From positions 74,480,001-74,544,000 of the forward strand of contig CM044877.1 in NCBI GenBank assembly GCA_024500155.1: a stretch of DNA of 64,000 nt, in the 5' to 3' direction. How positions within the stretch are numbered: the stretch's first letter is position 1; every line of letters begins with the position of its first letter. The position numbers and the translations under genes were made by a program. Under the pieces are notes generated by a model, which saw only the letters and a program-made list of their open reading frames with translations, was not told the DNA's origin and did not search any database. Below are positions 11,748-24,026 of the stretch, piece by piece. Source of the stretch: Chenopodium formosanum (lineage: Eukaryota > Streptophyta > Magnoliopsida > Caryophyllales > Amaranthaceae).

Positions 11748-12999
11748 GAAGTTAGTTTGTACAGAGTATTTTGGTGTTGTAAGGGAAATGGATGGTTTTT
11801 TCAAGTTGATTATTTTCCTTGTTACCTTTAGACGTCATTGAATAATTCACAGTAAGTTGTGCCTCCACTGGAACTTACTTCCCTCACTTTCATCTCTGAA
11901 AGCATTGATCTTTTACCAAACAGAGCTATTTTCCCCTGCCGAGTTCATGATTTTTGCTAAATCTACATTTCACATAGTTTGTGGTATTTTTTATGTAATG
12001 TTGCTGATTGGTATAATTGTTTCTAGTTCCATAATAAAGGATGTGAAAGTGAGATGTAAATTAGCTGTGAAACAATTGATACTATTAGGTATTTTGATCC
12101 TAATAGTATATGTAGACGAATTGTGGCTCGTTGTAGAAAAAGGTGGCAGGCTACTTGGGGACTCAACATGGTGTACAAGTAAAGTTGATCTCGTACACTA
12201 CATCGTGGAGATCCCCATGCCTGCAAATGGCTACTGAGCTGTGATTTCCAGACATTATTAGTTTTAGCTTATGGATTGTTATAGGCATTGATTTGTTGAA
12301 TAGATTTGATTGCTTCCTTTGCACAAGCATTCTAAGAGCAACATCAATTTTGCGCGATTATTAAAGGAGCAGTTATCCTTCAAGCTGATGGAGTAATAAT
12401 CTGCATAGTTAGAGGAGATCCTGAACCCTGTTATCCCTGCTTTGTAACAGAAATATCAGCTGATTTAAAAAACTGTTGAAGTGGAAGTAAAAATGATTTC
12501 CTGGGAAATTATTTTTCATATCAATTTCCTTGAAACTCCGTTGTTTATGCTTCTACTCTCTTTACTTTGTAATCCGTAATTCAGAATGATAACTGAAAGA
12601 ATATTGATTACCCAAAGAGTCAGAAATCCTGTTATATACAAAAGATTGTTTACCAGGTGCGACGTTAAGAATTCTATTTATATACCGAAAATTCATTTTT
12701 CCACAGGCTCAAATTGACTGTTCCTGAATTTTCTGAAAGAAATTAACAATTTTTCTCAAGATTTTCTTTTCTAATTTTTCTATGAAATAGTTGGCATAGA
12801 TTATTTTCTATTTCATGAAGAAAATTAGAAAAGAAAATCTTGAGAAGGTGGAAGAATAATGGGACTGTAAATTGCTAAGAAAATAAATTTGTATTTTTAT
12901 TGGACAGCATTGTAATTTTTAATGAAGTGCAACAGATTTTAATGTTGGCCAAGATTCTCATGTTGTGTATTCATCACCAACCGTACATAATAAAGAAAA
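11748..12999. other. Spacer between the two Nudix paralogues
   Basis: No gene recognised; the 126-codon frame at 11857-12237 has no familiar motif. The spacer contains the hairpin at 12753-12846 and presumably the promoter of Nudix B. Confidence 0.4.
12753..12846. repeat. Hairpin-forming inverted repeat upstream of Nudix B
   Basis: Left arm 12753-12790 (TTCTCAAGATTTTCTTTTCT...) pairs with right arm 12808-12846 (...AGAAAAGAAAATCTTGAGAA) with one small mismatch/bulge region and a loop of about 17 nt. Arms of about 38 bp are long for chance. It could be a very small foldback MITE or a young small-RNA precursor; the sequence cannot decide. Confidence 0.7.
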
Positions 13000-13068
13000 T
13001 TGGTTAGTGGGAGCCTAAAGTTGGTGAGTTGCCAAATCTGCCCTGCTAGCTTTACAAGTGATCTGATA

Positions 13069-14440
13069 ATGGATGCTAAAATTAAAGCTGGTGGATCGAA
13101 GATGTTATCAGACTTGGCTCAACGGCTCCGCCTGCATCAGCCTTATTCGTCTGAAAATGGTATTGATGCTGCCAACATTGTTAGTTATGACAGGCCACCA
13201 AGACTGCAGACTGATAAAAGAGCTGCAGTTCTGATCTGCATATTTGAAGGAGACAATGGTGATCTGCGAGTCATTCTCACTCAGCGTTCCTCCACTCTCT
13301 CGTCTCATTCAGGTAAGTCCGGTTAATTAGTCGCTCCTCTAGTCTTTCAAACTTCCCACAACAGATCAAACTATAAGTTTTCAAACACCATTTATTTCTT
13401 TATAAAGTTATTCTTTTGTTTTTGAAAGAATTATAACTTTTTACCAGTTCTGTAGAAAACAATCCCAATTGAGTGAAGCAACTTCTATAACTTTTATGTG
13501 CCTATACATTCGGTGTTGTACCAAAAATGGCAGGTGTATGTTTTTTTATCAATCGATCAATCAGTCAAAATGGCAGGCGTATGTTTTGATCATACATATT
13601 ATTTTGAGTACAGGTGAAGTGGCACTTCCTGGTGGAAAGATGGAAGAAGGTGACAGAGATGAAGTTGCAACCGCGTTGAGGGAGGCAAATGAGGAGATTG
13701 GTTTAGACCCTTCACTTGTTGAAGTCGTTTCCATTCTTGAACCTTTCTCTATGAAGGTATCCTCCATTTTAACATGATCCCAGTTATGCTATAGTAATTT
13801 TTATTACATGGAAATCAATTTGTTTGTGTAAATGGTCTATCGTTTATAATGAGGGTATAATGCTGTAACAAACAAGCTGATACACATGGGAACGTGTGGT
13901 ATGCGCACAGTCCATGTGTTCGGCTGCTTTGGTGTGTGTTGTGTCACACTCACTTGCCGCCCTGATTAACACCAGATAACCTTCTTCTTATGAACAGAAT
14001 GGCATGGTAGTAGTGCCAGTAATTGGCCTGCTTTTCTACAAAACTGCATTTCATCCCGCCCCTAATGTTGCTGAAGTTGAAGTAATATTTGATGCTCCCT
14101 TAGAAATGTTTCTCAAGGTTCAATTTCAATCCCATTCTTCAATGCTGCTCTCTAGATAAATTTTCGATATTTCTTATGGAGTGTGGTGAACTATGTCCTC
14201 TGCTATAAACAGGATGAAAACCGAAGAGAAGTGGAGAGGGAATGGATGGGTTCAAAGTATCTCCTCCATTACTTTGATTATGAAGCCGAGGGCAGAAAGT
14301 ACGTTATCTTTGCTTTGACTGCTGGCATCTTGATAGACACTGCATCAATAGTGTACCAGCAATCGCCTGCCTTTGTAGAGATGAAGCCTAATTTCTGGAA
14401 TAAACCTGAAAATGCTAGAACTTCATCCCATCCTAAATAA
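13069..14440 (+). CDS. Nudix hydrolase B, tandem paralogue of A, four exons
   Basis: Exons: 13069-13312, 13614-13756, 13998-14117, 14213-14440 (244 residues), all GT-AG. Exons 2 and 3 are 143 and 120 bp, exactly as in Nudix A, with identical phases, so the pair arose by tandem duplication. Key motifs: 'LTQRSSTLSSHSG', 'EVALPGGKMEEGD', 'ALREANEEIGLDPSL', 'VVPVIGLLFYKTAFHP', 'VFDAPLEMFLKDENRR'-like and 'EREWMGSKYLLHYFDYE'. The catalytic REA.EE core is kept. The start at 13069 (MDAK...) aligns with the internal Met of copy A; an in-frame ATG at 13000 would add 23 residues. Without the extension this copy lacks the putative transit peptide and is probably cytosolic (inference). Confidence 0.88.
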
Positions 14441-14960
14441 CGTTTAGGCCACATTCAATTTGGGATCGAAATTTATCTTACTTCATAACTTTTTCTGGGG
14501 TGCAAATGATCATGCAAAGTTTATGAGAAACACCGAACAAATAATATAATTTTCATTGCATTATGTATTTATGTTAGGCCAAATCAAAATCATCATTCAA
14601 ATGTATTGCTTTTGCTCTTCAAATATCATTGCATATTCAACTTTACTTTATTAAGGCTTGAACAAAGTTGTGCACACGAAGAGATAGCAAGTGTGAAACC
14701 AAACCAAAATCATGTATGAAACAAAATCAAAGGCAGTATTAAACAACAATGCAAAAACTGGACGAATTTTATGTGATTTTAACGCTTCTAGATCGACAAT
14801 TGGGTTGGAACACAATTTTGATTGATGCATTGGGGAATTTCTTCTTTACAAATTGATATCAATGTTATAGTTGTGGATTTTTTGTACCGACAAAACTAGA
14901 CATACCCTGATCCCCAAATTGTCTTTCTCTTGCACCACTATACATTTGTTGCTATCATAA

Positions 14961-15256
14961 TAGAGGTGATCAAGTTGAGCCCGCCCCGGCCCGATTTTGG
15001 GCAGGGCTTTGGACAACTTTTTTCAACCCAAAATTGGGTTAGGCTCGGCAGGCCCGATTTTAAAAAGAAATTTTGGGTGGGCTTGGGAAATAAATTTTAT
15101 GCAATTTTAGTTGAATTTTTTTACCTGGCCCGAAAAGCCTGCATGGCCCGCCTAGTTTGGGCACACATTTTCAGGCCTAAAGTTTGGCTCGACCCGATAA
15201 ATGGGCATATTTTTTTTTACCTTGGCCCGACCCGCCCTGCCCATTGATAACCTCTA
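14961..15256. mobile_element. TIR element with GGCCCGRCCC-rich core (hAT-like MITE)
   Basis: Starts TAGAGGTGATCAA and ends TTGATAACCTCTA, near-perfect terminal inverted repeats about 13 bp long. The interior is unusually GC-rich for the region (repeated GCCCG/CGGGC words), a style common in small plant hAT derivatives. No clean target duplication was identified, so the superfamily is inferred. Confidence 0.6.
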
Positions 15257-15324
15257 TATGATAAGTATTATTAAGGTATTCATATAATGGCAGGAGATCC
15301 ATATCATTGAGATTATTGGCAATA

Positions 15325-15501
15325 TAGAGGTGTCAATTCGGATGATCAAATGGATTTGATGAAGTTGGGTCGGATTAGGTCAATTTTTGTAGTTGAGTCA
15401 TACTAAATTATTATGTCCACTCGACGAGTCAAAATCTGAATCGAATATATTTAGGATTGGTTTCGGATGAGGTCCAGTCAGGTGTTCTTTTGACACCTCT
15501 A
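15325..15501. mobile_element. Small TIR element with AGAGGTGTCAA ends (hAT-like MITE)
   Basis: Left end TAGAGGTGTCAATTCGG, right end TTTTGACACCTCTA. The word ATTGGCA occurs just outside both borders (about 15314-15320 and 15502-15508), suggesting a 7-8-bp duplication with a few extra bases. The ends resemble those of the neighbour at 14961-15256, so both may use related transposases. Confidence 0.6.
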
Positions 15502-15509
15502 ATTGGCAT

Positions 15510-16990
15510 CACACACCTAATTAACATGAACATATGTATACGCATCAAATTGTAAAACCAATTGCTTGCAAACTACTTAAGAGTACTACGTAATCTTTAA
15601 CTACATGAAAATGAATCTCCTTTATTAGATGACTCAACAGTTAACACCAATGACTTGTACTTAACTTGAACATAATTGAAATTAGAAGCTTATGTATAAT
15701 GAAATTAACTTTGATACAAAGTAATTTATAATATGGGTTGTGGTTGTGGTTGTGTTGCAAGAGTGAAGGATAACTTAGATAGTTAGAACCTCTCTCCCAG
15801 TTTCAAGGAATCTTTGAATCTATTCTCGTTACCGAGCAAGTTGTAATGTATAACAATTATGCACAACTAATTTTACATAACAAATTTTTCACCTCACAAT
15901 ATTACTATTGTTACTGTTCGGTAGTACTACTGACAAGTGTCCAGCATTATCGAAAATGTTTAGCAGTACTTTTTAACCTCTCGGTAGTACTTTTAATTTA
16001 TTATTATTTAAAAAATTACTATTAATATATATTTGTTAGTGTATAACTGTTATGTGTTTAAATTCTCTCCTCATTACCTATGTAAGATTATCTTTAGATT
16101 GGATACTGCTCGTATGTAGTAAAACCTCATCAGAAATTGTATCACCGTGAAAATCATAGTACAAAGACAATGATATTAAAGGTGTTTCCGAAACATACTT
16201 GTCTGAGACATTTGATAAAAATTGGATTCCACAGATTTGGTGTATCAAGGGTCCCATTGTACTTTCAAGTCAAATAGTTACGCTCATTTAATTTCTTTTG
16301 TATAGGAAAAGACAATGAAATAAATCAATTACACCACTATTCAAAATAATCATCAAACGTGCTTTCATGCCAATAATTGGCAATGAAACATTAAACCTCA
16401 TCATTAAGCACTTGCTAGTTGTAACGACACGCTAGTTACAATACAATAATATGATTAATATCAAGGAAGTTCAATGGCTTGAAAGATAAATTTATTTGAT
16501 AGAATCTAACATCAATCTTTGATGCTATAACTTTGGTAAAATTGGACATAACCTCGCTGTAAACAGCAGTTCGCTACCTAATTTTGTTAAACTAGTCTGA
16601 AATACACACACCTTTTGGATCGTAGTTCACGAGGGTACGAACATGAACTAGTAACATTAGTAACATTGCTAGGAAAACAACGGGCAGTACCCGGTGTACA
16701 AGACTGAAGCAAGCAATCTAAGAAACGTCCTTCAATTACATCCCGAGTAATCTCTCCAAAAAAATATCGTCTATTTACATTATAAATAGTATGATTCTCT
16801 TCAACATTTACAAATAGAAAGGACGCTGTAAGGAAAGAAAAAAAGAATACAGACGACATATTCAGCCTCAATAGGCAAAACATATTTTTCACACCACCCC
16901 TGTATATGCAACATTAAATATAGATTGGAAAGAGTAAAAATAGAGCATTTTCGAATGAAAACCATAGAAAATTTTACACAAACGCTTGAT
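15510..16990. other. Intergenic DNA and likely 3' UTR of the IQD gene
   Basis: No convincing gene. The 101-codon minus-strand frame at 16587-16892 is downstream of the IQD stop, probably within or beyond its 3' UTR, and has no recognisable domain. Confidence 0.4.
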
Positions 16991-17009
16991 GACCTGTATA
17001 TTTTTACAT

Positions 17010-19022
17010 CTAAGACAATGATTCACGCTTTTTTTCTTGCACTTTGTGGTTTGATTCTTTCTTGGCTGCTTTTTCCGCTCCTGGGAAGGACACCCTTCGA
17101 CCATTTCCAGTTGCTGCCTTACCGTTAGGTACTGCAGATTTAGCAGGAAATGATTTTTTTGTAGTTGTAGTTGTAGTAGTAGTAGAGTTATTGCTTTTCC
17201 GAGCCTTGCTTGTAAGCTTATTTTGGCCCTTCTTAGGGCTGATGGACTGAGATGGCAATCTACTTTCCCATGGACGAGCAGCAATCCACCGTTCCTTCCA
17301 GCTCCAACCCCAATCAGCTTTACCTAGTTCAGAAGCATCAGGACCTTGATTTTGACTAGAGTTTGCCCTCCACTGTAATATACACAAAAAGAAATAATAA
17401 GCTCTTCTCCCCTAAAAGAAAAGGGAAATCCGTGGATAAAGGTATATGTAAAGATGTTTTCATGATGCTACATTGAGTTAGTATACATACTTGATGAGAG
17501 AATGCATAGGCCAAGGTTCGCTCCCGTTTCACAGCTGCTTCTTCTCTATAATGAATCCTAGCTAGAATCTCCTCCATGGTCTCAGCACCACCGTTCCATT
17601 CCACCTAGTAAAGAGACAATTTCATTCAACATTTGGTGAGCTTAAAGTTGTGTCTAAATTGAAATATTTACTCATGTCACATTATTTGCTTCTGTTCCAG
17701 TTTTATATCACAATCCCACATTGTCTTTGCATGCTATCCACATTTGACACCTTTACATTACATAATACGCAGTAATGTACAAGAAGCTATTTGAACAGAA
17801 CTAGGAAGACAAGCATTACACATGACGTTATACTAAGTAATAAAGAACTGAAAGCACACCTCTAAGTCATGTAACTTTGCCTCAAGCTTCATTTGGTTCT
17901 CTAGCTTTTTTTGTTTGATACGGCCTTCAATTACCATACACTGGCGACGATCTCTAATTTGAGTTTGTACCATACTCCATAAATGAAGATTATTCAATGT
18001 ATTTGTCGATTGCTTCTTAACAGACTGGAACTGTGTCAATTTCTGAAATCGCATTACCCCTTTCATACGCCGTAATGCCTTCCTTGCCTACAGTAAAATA
18101 CAGTAAAGCATTCAGAATTATGTTATGATACAACCCTTATTTGTTATTCCTTGTGTAAGATAGATGTTTTCTAACTCAGTTAGAAAACATACCATATAGG
18201 CCCTGAAAGCAGTCTGTATCTTCGTTGCTGCATCATTTTCACTGAGTTTCACAAGAGTGCCATTAGTTTTATTGCTGACCCGACCACCATTAGCACTGTT
18301 TTTTGGCTTGTCGGAAGCTGAAGATCCCTGTCAGACAGCAAGACGATTATTCATGTAAAGAATGATGAGATCTAATAACAAGACAGGTATAACCATATAA
18401 TATGTTAGTTTAACATATCAACCAAACCCAACATCAGTAAGCTCAGAGCAAAGAGTAAAACCCTTCAATCGACCCAGAATTTTGACATGTTTCTAATTTC
18501 TTGGTAGGAAATTTCAGGCTACTAGTCAATAAATTTTTTACAACAGCATACTTTCTCTGAAAAATTAAGTAAAAAAATTTGTTGAATCTATGTTATATCA
18601 ACTGCATAAGGAGGCTAAACCCTCACAACTGATGATTGAAAACAACAGTAAAAGAGAAACAAACAAAGAAATGAACTTCACAGTTCACACATATGTTTGT
18701 TATCTCATTTGTACATTAAAGCGCTTATTATCTCATTTGTACATTAAAGCGAATGAGCAACAAGAGGCTAGCTTAGAGATATTATCCACAAATGTTTATT
18801 GCATGTGTAGAAAAGGAAGGTGTTGCACTAATACTACTTTAGGAAAATTGTTTTGACAATGCCATCTAGTCAAGTAATCATATATAACTCATGCAAATAG
18901 GTATCTTTCCATGTTTAAAAGATGTAAGACAAGAATGACATGCTTACCTTTGATTGTTTTGCTTTGTCAAGCTTCACCTTCTTTCTAAAAATCTTTGTCT
19001 TGAACCAATCTCCAGAACCCAT
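17010..19022 (-). CDS. IQ67-domain (IQD) calmodulin-binding protein, five exons
   Basis: Exons in transcript order: 18948-19022, 18193-18327, 17860-18087, 17491-17604, 17010-17372 (304 residues), every intron GT-AG in phase 0. It starts 'MGSGDWFKTKIFRKKVKL'. Exons 2-3 carry the IQ motif 'AATKIQTAFRAYMARKALRR' and the following 'VMRFQKLTQFQSVKKQ' and 'TLNNLHLWSMVQTQIRDRRQ', the IQ67 region with IQ and basic/hydrophobic calmodulin-recruitment repeats. Exon 4 reads 'EEILARIHYREEAAVKRERT'; exon 5 has 'WGWSWKERWIAARPWESR', a hallmark of the family, then a basic Ser/Lys-rich tail with a run of eight Thr encoded by a trinucleotide repeat. IQD proteins are calmodulin-regulated scaffolds on microtubules, plasma membrane or nucleus. 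The phase-0 border inside the IQ67 region is typical of the family. Confidence 0.93.
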
Positions 19023-20642
19023 TATGAGATCAACAAACCTACTTCAATCTATCTTAGGCCTGAAAAACAGCATATAGCAATATTGTCCATTACTGTAATC
19101 ATAAAACTATTGTAAGAAATTAAATAGTAGGCTGTATTGCTCAAATTTTAATCAATATTTTTTTAGTCCAATTAAATTAGAATATTCATAAACTCCCTAC
19201 CCACATCAATGTGTCAAACATCAAACACATACTTGAGATGGAATGAAGATTCGGATCATCATAAGAATACATCACTGAATTTACCAAGTTTCTAATACGC
19301 ATGCACTTAAAAGATTCATACTAGCATGAGTAGCAATGTAGCATCAAATGCTCAAAGAGTCACAATAATAGCTCATACTACAGAGCACCACAAGCTAGAT
19401 TATATAACTTGACACCAACAATAAGGATCCTTCATGTCTCGATATATCAGTACTTAATATCTAGCTCGCCTATACTTGAAGATCAAAGGACACACAAATA
19501 GAAGATGTAATGATGCATGGGAGAAGAGTCTCAAAGATGCCATAAGCAAGCTTGACTGCGACGAATTGTATAGCAATCACATATATAAATGGGAAAGGGG
19601 AAGGAGCATGGAGCCATAGACTATCTAACAAGCCACTTGAAAGTGCAGAACAATCTTCTATGGTCTCCAAGGAGATACTAGCTTAACATATTCGCTTTTA
19701 CCTATGCTTTTTTTCCCTTAATTATGATGCACAAATATAGCATATTATAAACATACTACATCCTAAACCATAATCAAACACCATTACATATAAATAGCTT
19801 CATGATAGGTGGATAAACTACATGATTGGAGCCTCAATACATGAATAATTCTTTTATTCAGAAAAATCCAGCACAAGATCTATCAAATCGGAATGGCTAA
19901 TCAGTTGGTTCTAATCCTAACTTACTCCTTCCAACTCTCAACAAGTAAACAAAGTTATTAGTCAATATCAGTTAACAACCACTCTTCCCATGGAAGGGGG
20001 ACATAATAAAATTATTTCCCAACAAGAACTGTTCCATTACATCTCAGCAACAGAATTTAGCTCATTAATTTAGACTAAAGGAGCTATATTACCACATAAA
20101 TATTTCCTATGTTAAATCTAATGAGACCATATTGTCATGAAAGGTACCACAATTGGGAAATAAATTTTAGATTTGTAGAAACTTAAAAAAGGATAATACA
20201 TTTTAAATATGATTTGCCTTCAGGATGATGTATCATCAGTTTACAGTAAAACTTACATTAATCTCTAATGATAATCAATTAGTTAACATAAATCTCATAT
20301 GTAATGAAAAAAATAAAATTAATCAAACCAAATTTTTAAGGCATATTGCACCCACAAATCTAATGTGATGAGACCAGTCAAATATAGTACGGAGTAAAAA
20401 ATAATTTTAAACTATACATAATTAATTACATTAAATATATAATTAATTACTGCTAGTCTTCTACAAGGGGTTAAACAACTTTAAACCCATCAGCTCTAAT
20501 TTCTTGAGCATCAAAGTTAAATGGTTCATCACATCAAAAATTAAGGACACAAAAAATAATTACAAAAATTTCAAATAATTCTATAAAAAAAAAAAAAAAA
20601 AAAAATCAACTGGAACATAATTCATGGGAGAAAAAAAAAAAG

Positions 20643-20683
<41 letters not shown>

Positions 20684-21010
20684 AACTTTCTGCCATTAAT
20701 TTGAGCAGCTAAATGAACCCAAAAGATGGCAAGGTTTTCCATAATTAAAAATACTCACTCAATAAGATGAAAAACAAGAATTGGGTACATACCCAGAAGA
20801 ATACAGAGCATCAATTGACCCAAAAAATGAAGAACAAAACAAAATGAAATAATAAAATGAAGATGAAGATCTAAAATGGGAAAGGAATAGTAAAACATAC
20901 CAGAGAAAACAGGAAAAGTGTCCCAAATTTGGTAGGAAATCAAAGAAATGGAGATGACAAATGATCTTCTTCTTGAGGCTTTGTTGAGTTTTGTGTTTTA
21001 AGTAAAAGAG
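19023..21010 (-). other. Probable 5' UTR exons and long leader intron of the IQD gene
   Basis: On the minus strand a good acceptor (CTGTTTTTCAG) at about 19060 leaves a 36-nt leader before the ATG. A donor (CTG|GTATGT) near 20901 ends a likely first non-coding exon, and TGTATAATAAGG near 21030-21041 could be the TATA box. The intron of about 1.8 kb contains only AT-rich DNA and a broken poly(A)/poly(T) block at 20584-20680. Inferred from splice signals only. Confidence 0.4.
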
Positions 21011-21295
21011 AAGCAAACCATACTCAAACCTTATTATACACTAGGAGAAGACAAAAGGGGAAGTTGGTGTTTTTTTTTTCGAAATTTTTATTATTTATTT
21101 TCTTTTTTTTTTTTTTTTTTTCTTATTTTCTACGAGGGACAAAATTATTCCACATTTTCCATGGATACAAACGATAAAAAAAAAGTCTTTTTTGTTTATC
21201 AAAAATTATTAAATGCATGGTGTACGAGCGTTATCTCTTCTAGTAATTAATTTCTAAATTAAGGTGGTTGATAAATGACAAATATGAAGTACTAA

Positions 21296-21455
21296 GGGTA
21301 TGTTCTCTTACGTTGAAATTCAGTTCAATTCAGTTCAGCTCAATTCAGCTCCTAATTTTTTTCTCTTAATTTCCTTCTCTTATAAATATTCAGTTCAGCT
21401 CATTTCATCTCAGCTCAGTTCAGTTCAGCTGAGTTCAGTCAATGAGAACAGACCT
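21296..21455. mobile_element. PIF/Harbinger MITE, pentamer family, copy 2 (short form)
   Basis: TAA on both sides (21293-21295 and 21456-21458). Ends GGGTATGTTCTC and, inverted, AGGTCTGTTCTC. The interior is almost entirely TTCAG/GCTCA pentamers around a short core CCTAATTT...CTTATAA. Same ends and style as 25441, 28176 and 31521. Confidence 0.85.
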
Positions 21456-21662
21456 TAAGACCCTGTTCTCAGTTCTGTTAAAATCTGATCTGCTTAATCC
21501 TATTTAGCAGTGTGTGGAAGCCATGCTTTGCTCTAATGAAATTTGCTCTGTTTTGCCCTTTTTTTTTTATTTTTTTTTTTAGGATAATGTTAAGGCTATT
21601 TTTTTTCTTTTAAATTTATTTGGTTATTTGACCTCACTTCTAAAACAAACTTTAAAACATTA

Positions 21663-22209
21663 CTCCCTTTGTTCATTTATTTGTTCTCCATTGCCATTTC
21701 TTGGGTCAAACATTGAAAACTTTGACCCTAAATTACCGTTAATCCATAAAATATACTCCCTCCGTCCTCGAAAGAATGACCCATTTAGCTTAATTTTAGT
21801 CCAAAAAAGAATGACTCATTTGCATTAAAACACCCACCAATTTGCAACAATATTTGTGCAAAATTAGCTTCCTCATATAAAAAATTGATTTTCCATGTAA
21901 TTTTATTACTTTCTCTCTCTATTTTTTTTTACAAACCTCATGTAAATTTATATTTTTAATATACTTTTTCTTCTTTTTATTTAACTTTCTTAATACCCGC
22001 GTAATCAACCCAAATGAGTCGTTCTTTCGGGGACGGAGGGAGTAATATAGTCGTGAGTAGTATTGATAGATTCGTCTTATTGTATATTTTATTGATATTA
22101 CTTTTTTATAATTTTTATGCGTACAGAAATAAAGATATAGACATTTTAAAATGCGTTTTGAAAACCGTGCACAATCAAATGGGGCAAAAAAAAATAGGGA
22201 CAAAGGGAG
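21663..22209. mobile_element. Stowaway-type MITE split by a second Stowaway
   Basis: The left end CTCCCTTTGTTCATTTATT and the right end (inverted CTCCCTTTGTCCC) are flanked by TA (21661-21662 and 22210-22211). The span of 547 bp shrinks to about 258 bp once the inner element 21756-22042 and one TA are removed, a normal Stowaway length. This shows the order of insertion: outer first, inner later. Confidence 0.8.
21756..22042. mobile_element. Inner Stowaway MITE nested in 21663-22209
   Basis: The ends CTCCCTCCGTCCTCGAAAGA and inverted CTCCCTCCGTCCCCGAAAGA are near-identical over at least 20 bp, both flanked by TA. Length 287 bp, AT-rich interior, no coding capacity. High end similarity suggests recent insertion. 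Confidence 0.88.
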
Positions 22210-22497
22210 TATTTTTTATTGTACATTTTAGTCCATTTGCTAGATAGTTACGAGTATAATAGTAGTAATGAGAATGAAATTTAACTATGATTTGGTAAGT
22301 AATTTACATTTCTAATGTCTGTGTATACTCATCATCAAGTTATCAAACACTTTTCTTCATAAAATGTCTATCAAAATGTCTATGAGCCTCCAATACTACC
22401 TACAAAATGATAATAATTAATAAATGGATGAAAATGAAAAATTATGAAGAAAAATAGAATGATTTGTGGTGAGTTAGCTTCCCCATGAGATCATAAT

Positions 22498-22814
22498 TAG
22501 GGGTGGCAATGGATCGGATATGGGTCGGATTATGCTCCATCCGCATCCATCCGCCTATGCACATCCATCACCCGAACCATCCGTCACCCGATCCAAACTT
22601 AGCTTCATCCATATCTGATCCATCCATCATCCATGGATGAATCGGGTGGACCGAGTGATAAATGGGTGAAATTCAAGTTCTATTTGCATTCTAATTTTTT
22701 TTTTTTTAAAAATATCGGATTTGGAAAATTAGTCCACTTATATCAACACCCATGAATTAAATGGTAGACTATATTTGATTTTCTATTCTATTGGTGGCTT
22801 CTAGATGTAGTAAA

Positions 22815-22884
<70 letters not shown>

Positions 22885-23125
22885 TATATATATTTATTTA
22901 TTTATTTATTTTAATTTAATATCTGTTTATATTTATTAAATGGCTAATAATGTATATATGTGGATGGATGGGTGGATCGGGTGACAGGTTGGATGAAGGT
23001 CCACCAGAATCCGACCCGATCCACCCGTCATCCATTTATAATCACGCCTTTGGTCAAGTTTTTATCCATATTTTCGGGTCGGGTGAATCGGTTATTCGTG
23101 GGTTCGGGTGAAATTGTCTGCTCTA
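22498..23125. mobile_element. hAT-type non-autonomous element with internal (AT)n array
   Basis: Begins TAGGGGTGGCAATGGATCGG and ends ATTGTCTGCTCTA; the inverted right end TAGAGCAGACAATTTCACCC matches the left loosely. It is flanked by ATCATAAT (22490-22497) and TTCATAAT (23126-23133), an 8-bp duplication with one mismatch. The subterminal parts are rich in ATCCATCCG/GGGTCGGGTG words in opposite orientations, and the centre holds an AT dinucleotide array (about 22817-22882). No transposase. Confidence 0.7.
22817..22882. repeat. (AT)n microsatellite
   Basis: About 30 uninterrupted AT units inside the hAT-type element. Confidence 0.95.
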
Positions 23126-23139
23126 TTCATAATAAACAT

Positions 23140-23879
23140 CAAATTGTCTTACAAATTTAGGAACAATTTCTTGACACATAATTTTATATGAAATATAGAA
23201 AATAAAGAAGGCAAAACAAACAATAACTTTATCAAAATAATGTAAAATCCACAATATAACATACACTTATCATTTTGTACCAAGTATGTACAAGTTATTG
23301 TAATAAAATTATCCCTAACTTTCTCTACCCTTTTCTTTAGGATTTAAACTTATCCACAAGAAAAATTAACTCTTAATTTTAAAACTCTACATGACATCAT
23401 CATCTTAAATCTTTTGACAAAATTCTTTGTTTGATCCCATTTGTCTTGAGAAATCTTAACTAAGTCTCAAATTGAGTCTTGAAAATTCAAGACTTGACTC
23501 AAAACTTGAGTGTGGATCCTACTTTATATTATTTTTATTATTATTAAGAGTAAAAAATAAAAATAAAAAAATATAATAATTTATGGTAAGAGAAGTCTTA
23601 AGCAAGTTTAGGGATAAAGATGTAAATCTAATCGAGTCTTAACATAATTATAAATTAAAAAAAATGACCTAATAACTAAAGTGACAATGAATTATAGTCT
23701 TTAAGACAAGATTGCGCTAATCTTACTCTTGAAGTGTTATTGCAACTTAATTACAAATAACAATGTATGTAATCTGTTATGTTTAAGATTATTTTATTCT
23801 CACTTGATGAGAACGTCATTCTTTTTGAACTCATCAATCAATACAATAAGAACGTCTTTCTTTTCGAACCCGTCATATT
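23140..23879. other. Intergenic AT-rich DNA
   Basis: No gene or repeat recognised; short open frames only. Confidence 0.4.
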
Positions 23880-24026
23880 TTTTTTCTTCTCCTCTCACAC
23901 GATCTCCCGTGTTTAAGGTTTTTCTTATTCTCTCCTCTCACACGAACTCTCGTGTTTAAGGTTCTCTCATTCTCCCACACGAACTCTCGTGTTTTCATCC
24001 CAGGATCTCCCTAGGCTCTGATACCA
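23880..24026 (-). mobile_element. Truncated leader of a copia-type LTR retrotransposon with primer-binding site
   Basis: On the minus strand the LTR at 24027-24269 is followed at once by TGGTATCAGAGCC (24014-24026), the complement of the initiator Met-tRNA 3' end used as primer by Ty1/copia elements. The following leader contains three tandem units of about 33-40 bp built on CACACGAACTCTCGTGTTT (23885-23993 on the plus strand). Coding parts are absent. Confidence 0.7.

Noticed and set aside
11857..12237. 126-codon frame between the Nudix genes
   Set aside because: Hydrophobic by AT-rich composition, no conserved motif and no matching exon in the paralogue layout.
14930..15247. 105-codon frame rich in Gly, Arg and Pro
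   Set aside because: Lies within a TIR element with GGCCCG words; compositional.
16587..16892. 101-codon minus-strand frame with a hydrophobic N-terminus
   Set aside because: Lies downstream of the IQD stop, no homology recognised and no splice context; most likely 3' UTR or spacer.
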